From assembly GCF_900217815.1 (NCBI RefSeq), contig NZ_OBMT01000014.1, positions 1-45,472 of the forward strand: a DNA stretch of 45,472 bases, written 5' to 3'. The notes under the pieces were generated by a model. That model ran no database searches. It saw nothing but the letters and a program-made list of their open reading frames with translations, and was not told where the DNA came from. Both the position numbers and the translations under genes were made by a program. Shown piece by piece: positions 1 through 7,277 of this stretch. The stretch comes from Rhodobacter maris (GTDB lineage: Bacteria; Pseudomonadota; Alphaproteobacteria; Rhodobacterales; Rhodobacteraceae). The number at the start of each line of letters is the position of its first letter. Positions within the stretch are counted from its first letter, which is position 1.

Positions 1-722
1 CAACCGGCCGCACTACGAGGCCGGACATATGCAAGCACCCAACCGGATTCGACGCGCTTTGAGGAAAGACTTGACGAAGGGGGTGTCCACATATGCTTCG
101 CAAGGACATTTCGCTCGGCGCTGTCGGGTTCGGCACTCAGACCGCGTTCCGCGAGATAGGCGTCAATTTCGTGCTCGACTTGATGTGTCTGCCCGGCGGC
201 CAGTTCCCTTTTCAAAGCGGCGAGCCTTGCTTCGCGTGTAAACCGATCACAGTCTTGGGCATCTAGAAGGAGCAAGAAGTCGAGAGATGCGTCGAGAATT
301 GCGGATGGCTCATTGGCGATCTCTCCCGCTTGCGCTTTCCGCGTGAGCTTTTCACGCTCGGCCTCGATCTTGTCTGCGCGCGGATATGAAGCGCGCGCTG
401 CCTTGTCAGCGTCCAGTGCGGTCGAATACCGTTGCCAGACTGCGTGGCCGAAGTCGGCAAGGGTGATCGCCGGACGGGGCGAGATTGACGCTTTAAGGTT
501 CGGCGCTGCGGCGTCGGCCTTGCTTTGAGCGATGGCGATTACTTGCTGAAGACGCGCAACCGCGGCCGGATGCAGGCGCAGGGCGGTGCGACGATCTCCC
601 CCAAGCGGTTCAGAAACTTCGCACCGCGGGTGGTCAAGATACGGTTGAAGCCGTTCAGGAACGGAAATTCTTGCCCAGAAGCGGCCATCCTTCTCTTTCC
701 AATACCGAATCTTCCCAGCCAT
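1..722 (-). CDS. Phage-type site-specific integrase, N-terminal part (runs off window)
   Basis: An uninterrupted minus-strand frame runs from the ATG at 722 to the window edge (240 codons). It begins MAGKIRYWKEKDGRFWARIS and continues with a stretch reading SVPERLQPYLD and then GGDRRTAL. This is the usual N-terminal SAM-like/arm-binding region of tyrosine integrases found next to tRNA genes in Rhodobacteraceae. The catalytic R-H-R-Y part would lie left of the window and cannot be checked. GGGGTGCAAG just upstream may serve as a weak Shine-Dalgarno. The gene reads away from the tRNA at 813-888. The last 35 or so codons (about positions 1-105) look less like the family than the rest, so a frameshift or decay there is possible. 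Family assignment is from recalled sequence character. Confidence 0.7.
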   Translation of the reverse strand, partial: MAGKIRYWKEKDGRFWARISVPERLQPYLDHPRCEVSEPLGGDRRTALRLHPAAVARLQQVIAIAQSKADAAAPNLKASISPRPAITLADFGHAVWQRYSTALDADKAARASYPRADKIEAEREKLTRKAQAGEIANEPSAILDASLDFLLLLDAQDCDRFTREARLAALKRELAAGQTHQVEHEIDAYLAERGLSAEPDSAERNVLAKHMWTPPSSSLSSKRVESGWVLAYVRPRSAAG

Positions 723-812
723 CTTGCACCCCGATTCTGGCACCAACTCTGGGACCAAAATGGCACAAGGCTTGGATAAGCAAGGTTATTATTTAATATC
801 AAAGGGATGCTC
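723..812. other. Integrase-tRNA spacer, probable attachment-site flank
   Basis: This 90-base spacer separates the tRNA 3' end from the integrase start and is more A+T-rich than its surroundings at 781-805. On the minus strand it holds spaced copies of a GTGCCA-like word (GTGCCATTTTGG, TTGGTGCCAG, GGGGTGCAAG), which could be recombinase arm sites. The crossover core would be expected inside the tRNA 3' end at about 813-835, but the matching copy at the other end of the element is outside the window. Confidence 0.35.
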
Positions 813-888
813 TGGTAGGCCCGGAGGGACTCGAACCCCCAACCAAGGCGTTATGAGCGCCCTGCTCTGACCATTGAGCTACAGGCCC
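813..888 (-). tRNA. tRNA with CAT anticodon (tRNA-Ile2 or elongator tRNA-Met)
   Basis: The minus strand gives a complete 76-base cloverleaf with encoded CCA. The acceptor arm is GGGCCTG with CGGGCCT, the D-arm contains GTAGCTCAATGGTCAGAGCA, the anticodon stem GGGCG/CGCCT closes loop CTCATAA, and the T-loop is GGTTCGAGTCC. The first acceptor pair is G-U. It lacks the unpaired first base and the GGG/CCC anticodon stem of initiator tRNA. By its general look I favour the lysidine-modified tRNA-Ile reading ATA, but an elongator Met cannot be excluded by eye. The 3' end faces the integrase gene. Confidence 0.95.
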
Positions 889-901
889 CAGAGTGGGGAC
901 A

Positions 902-930
902 GCCTTACGGGTGAAGCCCGGTTCGGTCAA
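902..930 (-). promoter_or_regulatory. Candidate promoter of the tRNA gene
   Basis: On the minus strand TTGACC (930-925) is followed after 17 bases by TAAGGC (907-902), ending 13 bases before the tRNA 5' end. The -35 is good. The -10 is only a partial match to TATAAT. Confidence 0.45.
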
Positions 931-1138
931 GTTGGCGCAGGGTCGCGACGGATGATCCTCCGCTCCCGGTGTCAGCGCCAGTATTGCGTGAGAGCCACGC
1001 TTTCGTGCGACGCCGCGCCATGGGGCGTAACGAACTGGGCAGAAAGGTCGTGCATAGTAATTTCCGGAAGGATTGCGCCACGGGAGAATGTGCACGTTCG
1101 GGGCGCCGAGCATTTTCAGAACAAGAAGATAACTATAG
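931..1138. other. Non-coding stretch between tRNA promoter and DUF805 remnant
   Basis: No reading frame here resembles a protein on either strand, and no clear RNA structure was seen. It may contain the old promoter region of the broken gene that follows. Confidence 0.4.
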
Positions 1139-1539
1139 CAAGGCAAAGTCATAGTCTTCGACGGTACCGGAGCGACTGGCCGCATCTCCGGCGCCGATGG
1201 CAAGCGTTACAACTTTGGCCTGTCGGACCTGAAACAGCCGGTCCAGCCCGCAGCCGGCATGGACGTCGACTTCGAGCCTCAGGGGGGTGCTGCCCGCGAG
1301 ATTTATGTGATGAGCGCCGCTATTTCGGCGAAGGCGGGGCGTTCTTGCCCGGCCTCGCGCTCGCGGTGCGCCGGTTGCATGACATCGGGCAGCCGGGCTG
1401 GATTCTGCTGATCCTCATCTTCGTGGGCCTGATCCCCTGGGTCGGACAACTGATCGCTTTCATCGGGATCCTGCTGATCGGCCTGATGGACGGTCAGCCG
1501 CATGAAAACCGCTTCGGCGTCCCGGTGAAGCGCTGGTAG
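1139..1539 (+). pseudogene. Broken DUF805-family membrane protein gene with N-terminal OB-like domain
   Basis: Two pieces of one family lie in different frames. From 1139 the frame reads GKVIVFDGTGATGRISGADG and then a stretch ending AREIYVM, a small beta-barrel-like N-terminal domain often seen before DUF805 in this family. From about 1319, in another frame, it reads GLALAVRRLHDIGQPGW followed by two hydrophobic segments and ENRFGVPVKRW, the DUF805 C-terminus. The middle of DUF805 (its first membrane segments) is missing and the frame changes at the junction. The N-terminal frame has no start codon: TAG at 1136-1138 directly precedes it, and the local sequence ATAGCAAGGC would be ATGCAAGGC with one base removed. 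I infer a start-codon lesion plus an internal deletion. Confidence 0.65.
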
Positions 1540-1683
1540 GGCGGCCGACGGAGCGAAACCGCAAATCCGGAATCGCGAGCGGCAACGGTGCCGGCCCGCG
1601 GTTTCGGGGCGTTGCGGGCAGAGGGCCTTTGCGGTAGGGCTTGCCCGACGAATCCCCCGCGACCGAGCCCGAGGAGTGACCGA

Positions 1684-2730
1684 ATGAGCGCGCGCAAGAA
1701 CGGCCTGACCTATGCCCAAGCGGGGGTCGATATCGATGCGGGCAATGCGCTCGTCGAACGCATCAAGCCCGCCGCCAAACGCACGATCCGGCCCGGCACG
1801 ATGTCGGGGCTCGGCGGCTTTGGCGCGCTCTTTGACCTCAAGGCGGCGGGCTACGATGACCCGATCCTCGTGGCCGCCACCGATGGCGTGGGCACGAAAC
1901 TGCGCATCGCCATCGACACCGGGAATGTGGATACGATCGGCATCGACCTTGTGGCGATGTGTGTGAACGACCTCGTGTGTCAGGGCGCGGAGCCGCTCCT
2001 GTTCCTCGACTATTTCGCCACCGGCAAGCTAGATGTCGATCAGGCGGCGCGGATCATCGAGGGCATTGCCGAGGGCTGCGCGCAATCGGGCTGTGCACTG
2101 ATTGGCGGGGAAACCGCCGAAATGCCGGGCATGTATGCCAAGGACGATTTCGACCTTGCGGGCTTTGCCGTGGGCGCGATGGAACGGGGCAGCGATCTGC
2201 CTGCGGGGGTTGAGGCGGGCGATGTGCTCCTCGGCCTCGCCTCGAACGGGGTGCATTCGAACGGCTACAGCTTCGTGCGCAAGGTGGTCGCGCTTTCGGG
2301 CCTCGGCTGGGAGGCGGCTTCGCCGTTTTCCGATGGCACGCTCGGGGCCGCGCTCCTTGCCCCCACCCGGCTCTATGTGAAACAGGCGCTCGCCGCGGTG
2401 CGTGCAGGGGGCGTGCACGCGCTCGCGCATATCACCGGCGGCGGCCTCACCGAGAACCTGCCGCGCGTGCTCCCCGAGGGGCTCGGCGCGACGATCGATC
2501 TTTCCTCTTGGCAACTCCCCGGCGTGTTCCGCTGGCTTGCCGAGACCGCCAGCATGGAAGAGGCCGAACTGCTCAAGACCTTCAACTGCGGCATCGGCAT
2601 GATCTGCGTGGTCGAGGCCGCGCGCGCCGAAGCGCTGAAGGCGCTTCTGGAGGCCGAAGGCGAGAGCGTCACCGTGATCGGCACGGTGACCGAGGGGCAG
2701 GGGGTTTCCTACCGGGGCCAGCTCCTTTGA
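1684..2730 (+). CDS. purM: Phosphoribosylformylglycinamidine cyclo-ligase (AIR synthetase)
   Basis: This 348-residue enzyme performs the ATP-dependent ring closure of FGAM to aminoimidazole ribonucleotide, in cytosolic purine synthesis. Visible PurM signatures are [10 protein letters not shown] (residues 65-74), [25 protein letters not shown] and [14 protein letters not shown]. Length fits the family. The start at 1684 is set by GAGGAG at 1671-1676. The next gene, purN, starts inside the purM stop codon, so the two are translationally coupled. The 144 bases upstream (1540-1683) hold no gene I can see. Confidence 0.97.
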   Translation: MSARKNGLTYAQAGVDIDAGNALVERIKPAAKRTIRPGTMSGLGGFGALFDLKAAGYDDPILVAATDGVGTKLRIAIDTGNVDTIGIDLVAMCVNDLVCQGAEPLLFLDYFATGKLDVDQAARIIEGIAEGCAQSGCALIGGETAEMPGMYAKDDFDLAGFAVGAMERGSDLPAGVEAGDVLLGLASNGVHSNGYSFVRKVVALSGLGWEAASPFSDGTLGAALLAPTRLYVKQALAAVRAGGVHALAHITGGGLTENLPRVLPEGLGATIDLSSWQLPGVFRWLAETASMEEAELLKTFNCGIGMICVVEAARAEALKALLEAEGESVTVIGTVTEGQGVSYRGQLL

Positions 2731-3314
2731 AACGCGTTGTCATCCTCATCTCGGGGGGCGGCTCGAACATGCTGCGCCTCGTCGAGGACATGCAGACGCT
2801 GGGCTATGCTGCGCCGGTCCTTGTGGCCTCGAACGACCCGACGGCGGCGGGGATCGCCCGCGCCGCGCAGCTTGGTGTGCCCACCGCGGTGATCGACCAT
2901 CGCCCGTTCGGGAAGGATCGCGCCGCTTTCGAGACGGAGCTTTTGAAGCCGATCCTCGCGGCAAAGCCCGATATGCTCTGCCTTGCGGGCTTCATGCGTG
3001 TGCTGACCCCCGATTTCGTACGCCGGTTCGAGGGGCGAATGCTCAACATCCATCCCTCACTCCTGCCGAAATATCCGGGCCTTCACACGCATCAGCGCGC
3101 GCTCGAGGCGGGCGATGCGGAAGCGGGCTGCACCGTGCATGAGGTCACTCCGGTGCTTGATGACGGGCCGATCCTCGGTCAGGCGCGGGTCGCCGTGGAA
3201 CCGGGCGACACGGCAGAAACTCTCGCCGCGCGGGTGCTGGTGCAGGAACACCGGCTCTATCCGGCGGTTCTGCGCCGCGTCATTGCGGGCAACCGGAGCC
3301 GGATCGACCTCTGA
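2727..3314 (+). CDS. purN: Phosphoribosylglycinamide formyltransferase
   Basis: This 195-residue cytosolic enzyme transfers a formyl group from 10-formyltetrahydrofolate to GAR, two steps before PurM in the pathway. It shows the N-terminal GGGSN loop (residues 10-14) and the catalytic set N107 and H109 in [11 protein letters not shown], with D145 in LDDGP. The start is a TTG at 2727 that overlaps the purM stop (TTGA). No ATG fits the family N-terminus, and translation probably depends on purM coupling. Confidence 0.95.
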   Translation: MKRVVILISGGGSNMLRLVEDMQTLGYAAPVLVASNDPTAAGIARAAQLGVPTAVIDHRPFGKDRAAFETELLKPILAAKPDMLCLAGFMRVLTPDFVRRFEGRMLNIHPSLLPKYPGLHTHQRALEAGDAEAGCTVHEVTPVLDDGPILGQARVAVEPGDTAETLAARVLVQEHRLYPAVLRRVIAGNRSRIDL

Positions 3315-3424
3315 ACCGTCCTCGCGTAGCCGCGCCTCCGGTTGAAATCCGTGCTTTCCAACGTGGCGCCGAGCGCCTAAAGGAAAAGTGAGGCGGGATG
3401 ACCCCGTGAAACAGGAAGGGCGCG

Positions 3425-4585
3425 ATGCAGACGATCACCACAACCGAGTCCCTGGCCGATTTCTGTGCCCGAGCGAAAGCCGCGCCCTATGTGACGGTCG
3501 ACACCGAGTTTCTGCGTGAGCGCACCTACTGGTCCAAGCTTTGCCTCGTGCAGCTGGCGTTGCCGCCCTGCAAGGAGGGGGAAGCGGTTCTGCTCGACCC
3601 GCTGGCCGAGGGGCTCTCGCTCGAGCCGCTTTACGACCTCTTTCGCCATGAGGCGACGGTGAAGGTGTTCCATGCCGCGCGGCAGGATCTGGAGATCTTT
3701 TTTACCGAGGCGAATGTCTTCCCGGTGCCGCTCTTCGACACCCAGGTCGCCGCGATGGTCTGCGGCTTTGGCGAACAGGTGGGCTACGAGACCCTGGTGA
3801 AGAAGATCGCCAAGCAGTCGCTCGACAAGACGTCCCGCTTCACCGACTGGTCGCGCCGCCCGCTGAGCGAGGCACAAAAGAACTACGCCATCGCCGATGT
3901 CACCCATCTGCGGATGATCTACGAATTTCTCTCGAAAGAGCTGAAAAAATCCGGACGCGAGCGCTGGGTCGAGGAAGAAGAGGCGATCCTGCTCAACCCC
4001 GAGACCTATATCAACCGCCCCGAAGAGGCCTGGATGCGCGTGAAAACGCGGACCAACTCCGGCCGGTTCATGGCGGTGGTGCGCGAACTCGCGCGGTTCC
4101 GCGAAGGTTTTGCGCAGGCCCGCAATATCCCGCGCTCGCGGATCTTCAAGGATGATGCGCTGCTGGAGCTTGCCTCCACCAAGCCGGCGACGCTCGAAGA
4201 ACTTGGCAAATCGCGGCTCCTTTTGCGCGAGGCACGCCGGGGCGAGATTGCCGAGGGGATCATCGCCGCGGTGAAGGCGGGGCTTGAGGTGAAACCTGAA
4301 GAATTTCCGCGCCTGCCCGATGAAGATGCGCAATTGCAGGTGAATACGGCGCTGGCAGACCTGTTGCGGGTGCTTCTGAAAGCGAAATCGGAACAGGCCG
4401 GGGTGGCGGCAAAACTCATTGCCACGGCTTCGGATCTTGACCGTATCGCCGCCGGAAAGCGCGATGTGGCGGCGCTTTCCGGCTGGCGGCTTGATGTGTT
4501 TGGCGAGGATGCGCTGCGGCTGGCCCGCGGCGAGATCGCTTTGACCGCCGCGGGCGGCGCGGTGCGGGTCGTCCCCGCGGTCTGA
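3425..4585 (+). CDS. rnd: Ribonuclease D
   Basis: A 386-residue 3'-5' exoribonuclease that trims tRNA precursors and other small RNAs. The DEDD exonuclease domain is at the N-terminus: VDTEFL (D26, E28), FHAARQDLE and YAIADVTHL. An HRDC-type C-terminal half follows. AGGAAGG at 3413-3419 sets the start. It follows purN by 110 bases, so it may have its own promoter. It converges on the dioxygenase gene with only three bases between stop codons and no visible terminator. Confidence 0.95.
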   Translation: MQTITTTESLADFCARAKAAPYVTVDTEFLRERTYWSKLCLVQLALPPCKEGEAVLLDPLAEGLSLEPLYDLFRHEATVKVFHAARQDLEIFFTEANVFPVPLFDTQVAAMVCGFGEQVGYETLVKKIAKQSLDKTSRFTDWSRRPLSEAQKNYAIADVTHLRMIYEFLSKELKKSGRERWVEEEEAILLNPETYINRPEEAWMRVKTRTNSGRFMAVVRELARFREGFAQARNIPRSRIFKDDALLELASTKPATLEELGKSRLLLREARRGEIAEGIIAAVKAGLEVKPEEFPRLPDEDAQLQVNTALADLLRVLLKAKSEQAGVAAKLIATASDLDRIAAGKRDVAALSGWRLDVFGEDALRLARGEIALTAAGGAVRVVPAV

Positions 4586-4588
4586 GCT

Positions 4589-5425
4589 TCAGCGTTGTGC
4601 TGCGGCGCTGTGAAACACGAAGGAGCGCATCGAGACCGAGCCAAGGTCGATCTGATCGGTCATGAAGCTGAGCGCATCGCGATCATCGGAGGCACCTGCG
4701 ATGGTCAGCGCGGGCAGGTAATGGTCGATCGAGGGATGCGCCATGGTGAGCAGATGGCCGAGGCCCGCGCGGTTGCTCAGCGCCCCGAAATCGCGCGCGT
4801 CGAGCCGCTCGGCAAAGAGCGTGTCGAACTCAAGCGCGAAATCCTGCGGGCGCCCGCCCATCCGCATCGCGCGAAGGTTATGCACGACATTGCCCGAACC
4901 GAGGATCAGGACGCCGCGATCTCGCAAGGTTGAGAGGGCGCGCCCGATCTCGAGGTGTTCGGGCAGGTCGCGGGTCATGTCGATCGAGACCTGAAACACC
5001 GGCACATCGGCCTCAGGGTAAAGGAAGTTCAGCACCGTCCACGCGCCATGATCGAGGCCCCAACGGTCATCCGCCTCGGCATGGTGACTTGCCAGCAGGC
5101 TCACCACTTCTCGCGCAAGGTCCGGCGCGCCCTGCGCGGGATAGCTCATCTCGTAAAGCGGCTGCGGGAAGCCGTAGAAATCATGGATTGTGCGCGGCAG
5201 CGCCGAGACATCGACAAGCGTCGTGCCTTGCGTCATCCAATGCGCCGAAACGACAAGGATCGCCTGCGGTCGCGGCAGGCTCTGGCCAAGCCTGGTCCAG
5301 GCGCGCGCATAGGGTGTATCCTCGATCGCGTTCATCGGCGAGCCATGGCCAAGGAAAACGAGCGGCATCCGATCGGTGCGGGGCAGGCTTTCGGCCAGGT
5401 TGTTCAGCTGTTGTGCGGTGCTCAT
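4589..5425 (-). CDS. ygiD: 4,5-DOPA extradiol dioxygenase-like protein
   Basis: A 278-residue member of the class III extradiol dioxygenase family (LigB-like, YgiD type). Putative metal-ligand histidines are in FLGHGSP (H27), VSAHWMT (H62), GSGNVVHNLR and MAHPSIDHYLP. Family members open catechol-type rings such as DOPA in vitro; the natural bacterial substrate is unclear. The start at 5425 has the good ribosome site AGGAGA just upstream, but that site lies inside a hairpin (5426-5456). It is downstream of, and probably co-transcribed with, the doxX gene, under the divergent LysR gene. This trio is a recurrent arrangement in proteobacteria. Confidence 0.88.
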   Translation of the reverse strand: MSTAQQLNNLAESLPRTDRMPLVFLGHGSPMNAIEDTPYARAWTRLGQSLPRPQAILVVSAHWMTQGTTLVDVSALPRTIHDFYGFPQPLYEMSYPAQGAPDLAREVVSLLASHHAEADDRWGLDHGAWTVLNFLYPEADVPVFQVSIDMTRDLPEHLEIGRALSTLRDRGVLILGSGNVVHNLRAMRMGGRPQDFALEFDTLFAERLDARDFGALSNRAGLGHLLTMAHPSIDHYLPALTIAGASDDRDALSFMTDQIDLGSVSMRSFVFHSAAAQR

Positions 5426-5456
5426 CCGGGGTCTCCTCTCGAAAGGGAGGCCCCGG
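5426..5456 (-). promoter_or_regulatory. Hairpin enclosing the ygiD ribosome-binding site
   Basis: On the minus strand CCGGGG (5456-5451) pairs with CCCCGG (5431-5426), with an inner CTCC/GGAG stem and a loop around 5438-5444. The Shine-Dalgarno AGGAGA is inside the stem, whose base directly touches the start codon at 5425. This could lower or regulate translation of ygiD relative to doxX. The pairing is seen directly; the effect is inferred. Confidence 0.55.
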
Positions 5457-5480
5457 AGGGGGCCACCCGAAGGTTTGGGT

Positions 5481-5903
5481 TCAGGCGAAAGCGCCAAGGG
5501 CGCGTTGCAGCGCGGGCACGCGCAACCGGTAGGCGCCAGCGCCCAGAATGCCGATCGTGGCCTGCACCAGCGCCCAGAACAGCGGGAATTCCCAGCCGCC
5601 ATTGGCGTTCGAGAAGGTCCAGCCATTGCCCGAATGCACCCAGGTCGCACCGAGCAGCACGAGAACGAGCGGCAGCGAAACAAGCCGGGTGGCGAGGCCT
5701 GAAAGGAGCAGCAGCCCGCCGCCCAGTTCAGCGAGGATCGTCAGATAGGCAAAGGCTCCGGGCAGGCCGAGGCTTTCAAAATAGGCCACGGTGCCGGGAA
5801 TGGTGAAGGTGAAGACCTTCATCAGCCCATGCGCGAGGAACAACACACCGCTGCCGAGGCGCAACAGAAGGGCAGTGAGGTCGGTCGAAAAGGTCGAGGT
5901 CAT
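5481..5903 (-). CDS. DoxX family membrane protein
   Basis: A 140-residue integral membrane protein with four hydrophobic segments. The N-terminal half has the DoxX pattern GSGVLFLAHGLMKVF, then FAYLTILAELGGGLLLLSG. DoxX proteins are small four-helix inner-membrane proteins; some are tied to redox or sulfur-compound metabolism, but the role here is unknown. GGAGAAAACC upstream of the ATG at 5903 fixes the start. It is first in a two-gene unit with ygiD and divergent from the LysR gene. Confidence 0.85.
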   Translation of the reverse strand: MTSTFSTDLTALLLRLGSGVLFLAHGLMKVFTFTIPGTVAYFESLGLPGAFAYLTILAELGGGLLLLSGLATRLVSLPLVLVLLGATWVHSGNGWTFSNANGGWEFPLFWALVQATIGILGAGAYRLRVPALQRALGAFA

Positions 5904-5965
5904 GGTTTTCTCCAGAAGGGGCGCGGGAGCGCTTCGATACGCTCTATCTAGGGCTTGACGTCTCT

Positions 5966-5976
5966 CCATAAAATGG
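5966..5976. promoter_or_regulatory. Palindrome in the doxX-lysR divergent region, candidate LysR box
   Basis: CCATAAAATGG is an 11-base inverted repeat in the 119-base gap between the divergent genes, flanked by two ACGTC words on the minus strand. Its position fits an operator for the neighbouring LysR protein, but the core is not an exact T-N11-A match that I can confirm. Confidence 0.35.
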
Positions 5977-6022
5977 CGACGTTGTTCTCTGACTTTCGCC
6001 TCAATGTTCCAAATGAGACCCC

Positions 6023-6922
6023 ATGGATCTGGTCGATGAACTACGCGCTTTCGTGGCGACGGCTCAGGCGGGCTCGTTCACCGGGGCGGCCGAGCAACTG
6101 GGCGTCTCGAACCGGCTCACCTCAAAATATGTCGCCGAGCTCGAGGCGCGGCTCGGCGTGCGGCTTTTTCAGCGCACCACGCGGCGGGTGGGGCTTAGCC
6201 CGGCCGGGGCCGAGTTGCTCGCCCGCGCCCCCGCGCTGCTCGATGATCTCGATGCGCTGCTTGCCGAAGTCGCGGAGGGCTCGCACGGCTTTTCCGGCCT
6301 TGTGCGGGTCTCGGCGCCTGTCACTTTCGGCGAGATCTGGGTGGCGGGCATGCTTGAGCGTTTCGCCGCCACCGCGCCGCGGCTCTCAGTAGATCTGCGG
6401 CTCGACGACCGCTTCGTCGATCTGGCCAGCGAAGGGATCGACGTCGCCTTCCGCATCGGCCGCTCCGACATGCTCTCGCTGAAAACGCGCAAACTCGGCA
6501 GTTTCCAGAGCCTGATCGTCGCGAGCCCGGAGTATCTCTCCCGCGCGGGCCGGCCCGAGACCCCTGCGGATCTCGCCAGGTTTGATTGCATCGTCGACAC
6601 CAACCGGCGCCGGCCGCGCCGCTGGGATCTGCACCGCCCGGAGGGCGAGACCATACCGGTTGAGGTTTCCGGACGCTATCAGGTGAATTCCGCCCGCGCC
6701 GCAGTGGCGCTCGCCGAGCATGGGCTTGGCATCGCCAATGTGCCGCGTTTTGCGCTTTCCGGCGCGCTCGAGGCCGAGCGGCTGGTGCGGCTCTTTCCTG
6801 ATCATTTGGGCGACAGCGCGCCGTTGTCGGCGGTCTGGCTCGAAGGCCGGGCGCTGCCGCACAAGGTTCGCGCCCTGATCGACTTCGCCGCCGAAGACTT
6901 GCACCGCGCCGATATCCTTTGA
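6023..6922 (+). CDS. LysR family transcriptional regulator
   Basis: A 299-residue regulator. The N-terminal winged helix-turn-helix reads FVATAQAGSFTGAAEQLGVS and then LEARLGVRLFQRTTRRVGLS (residues 9 to about 60). A periplasmic-binding-like effector domain follows (RVSAPVTFGE to the C-terminus). Size and layout are typical of the AaeR/DsdC-like LysR group. It sits divergently from doxX-ygiD, so it is the likely regulator of that pair and of itself. The Shine-Dalgarno before the ATG is weak (GAGACC). The effector is unknown. Confidence 0.93.
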   Translation: MDLVDELRAFVATAQAGSFTGAAEQLGVSNRLTSKYVAELEARLGVRLFQRTTRRVGLSPAGAELLARAPALLDDLDALLAEVAEGSHGFSGLVRVSAPVTFGEIWVAGMLERFAATAPRLSVDLRLDDRFVDLASEGIDVAFRIGRSDMLSLKTRKLGSFQSLIVASPEYLSRAGRPETPADLARFDCIVDTNRRRPRRWDLHRPEGETIPVEVSGRYQVNSARAAVALAEHGLGIANVPRFALSGALEAERLVRLFPDHLGDSAPLSAVWLEGRALPHKVRALIDFAAEDLHRADIL

Positions 6923-7277
6923 AACGGGCTTGCGCCATGCTCAATGCCGCCGCTCTCCGGGAAAGAGGCTTGCGCCCCATTCTGCGCCAATACCCTGCGG
7001 TCGGCACAGATGAGGCTGCCAACGGACGGGGCCGCACCCGGCGCCACCGCAGCCCCAAGTCCACCAAGCGCAGCCGGAAACAACACAGCCGAGATGCTGA
7101 CGGCCCCCCGCATTGCCCATCTCGTGCAGCGTCAGAAAAAGCCCGGTGACGCGGAGTATCCTTGCATCCTGTTCCATTTGGCCTCGGAGGGCGGGGCGCG
7201 AAATCTTCCCATCTGAACGACGCACTCCGGTCGTGCTCGCCCGGGGTCACTCGGAGACGCGGCCCCGGGCGTTGCCC
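6923..7277. other. 355-base gap between convergent lysR and fadL genes
   Basis: No gene is convincing here. A minus-strand frame starting at 7113 has a hydrophobic, alanine-rich N-terminus (MRGAVSISAVLFPAALGG) that could pass for a signal peptide. However, it runs 121 bases into the lysR 3' end, has no clear ribosome site and matches no family I know. No T-tailed terminator was seen. Confidence 0.4.

Noticed and set aside
799-1203. A 134-codon minus-strand frame containing VAQWSEQGAHNALVGGSSPS
   Set aside because: This phrase is the well-known false translation of a tRNA gene; the frame covers the tRNA at 813-888.
6802-7113. A 103-codon minus-strand frame with a signal-peptide-like start
   Set aside because: It overlaps the lysR 3' end by 121 bases, lacks a clear ribosome site and matches no family known to me.
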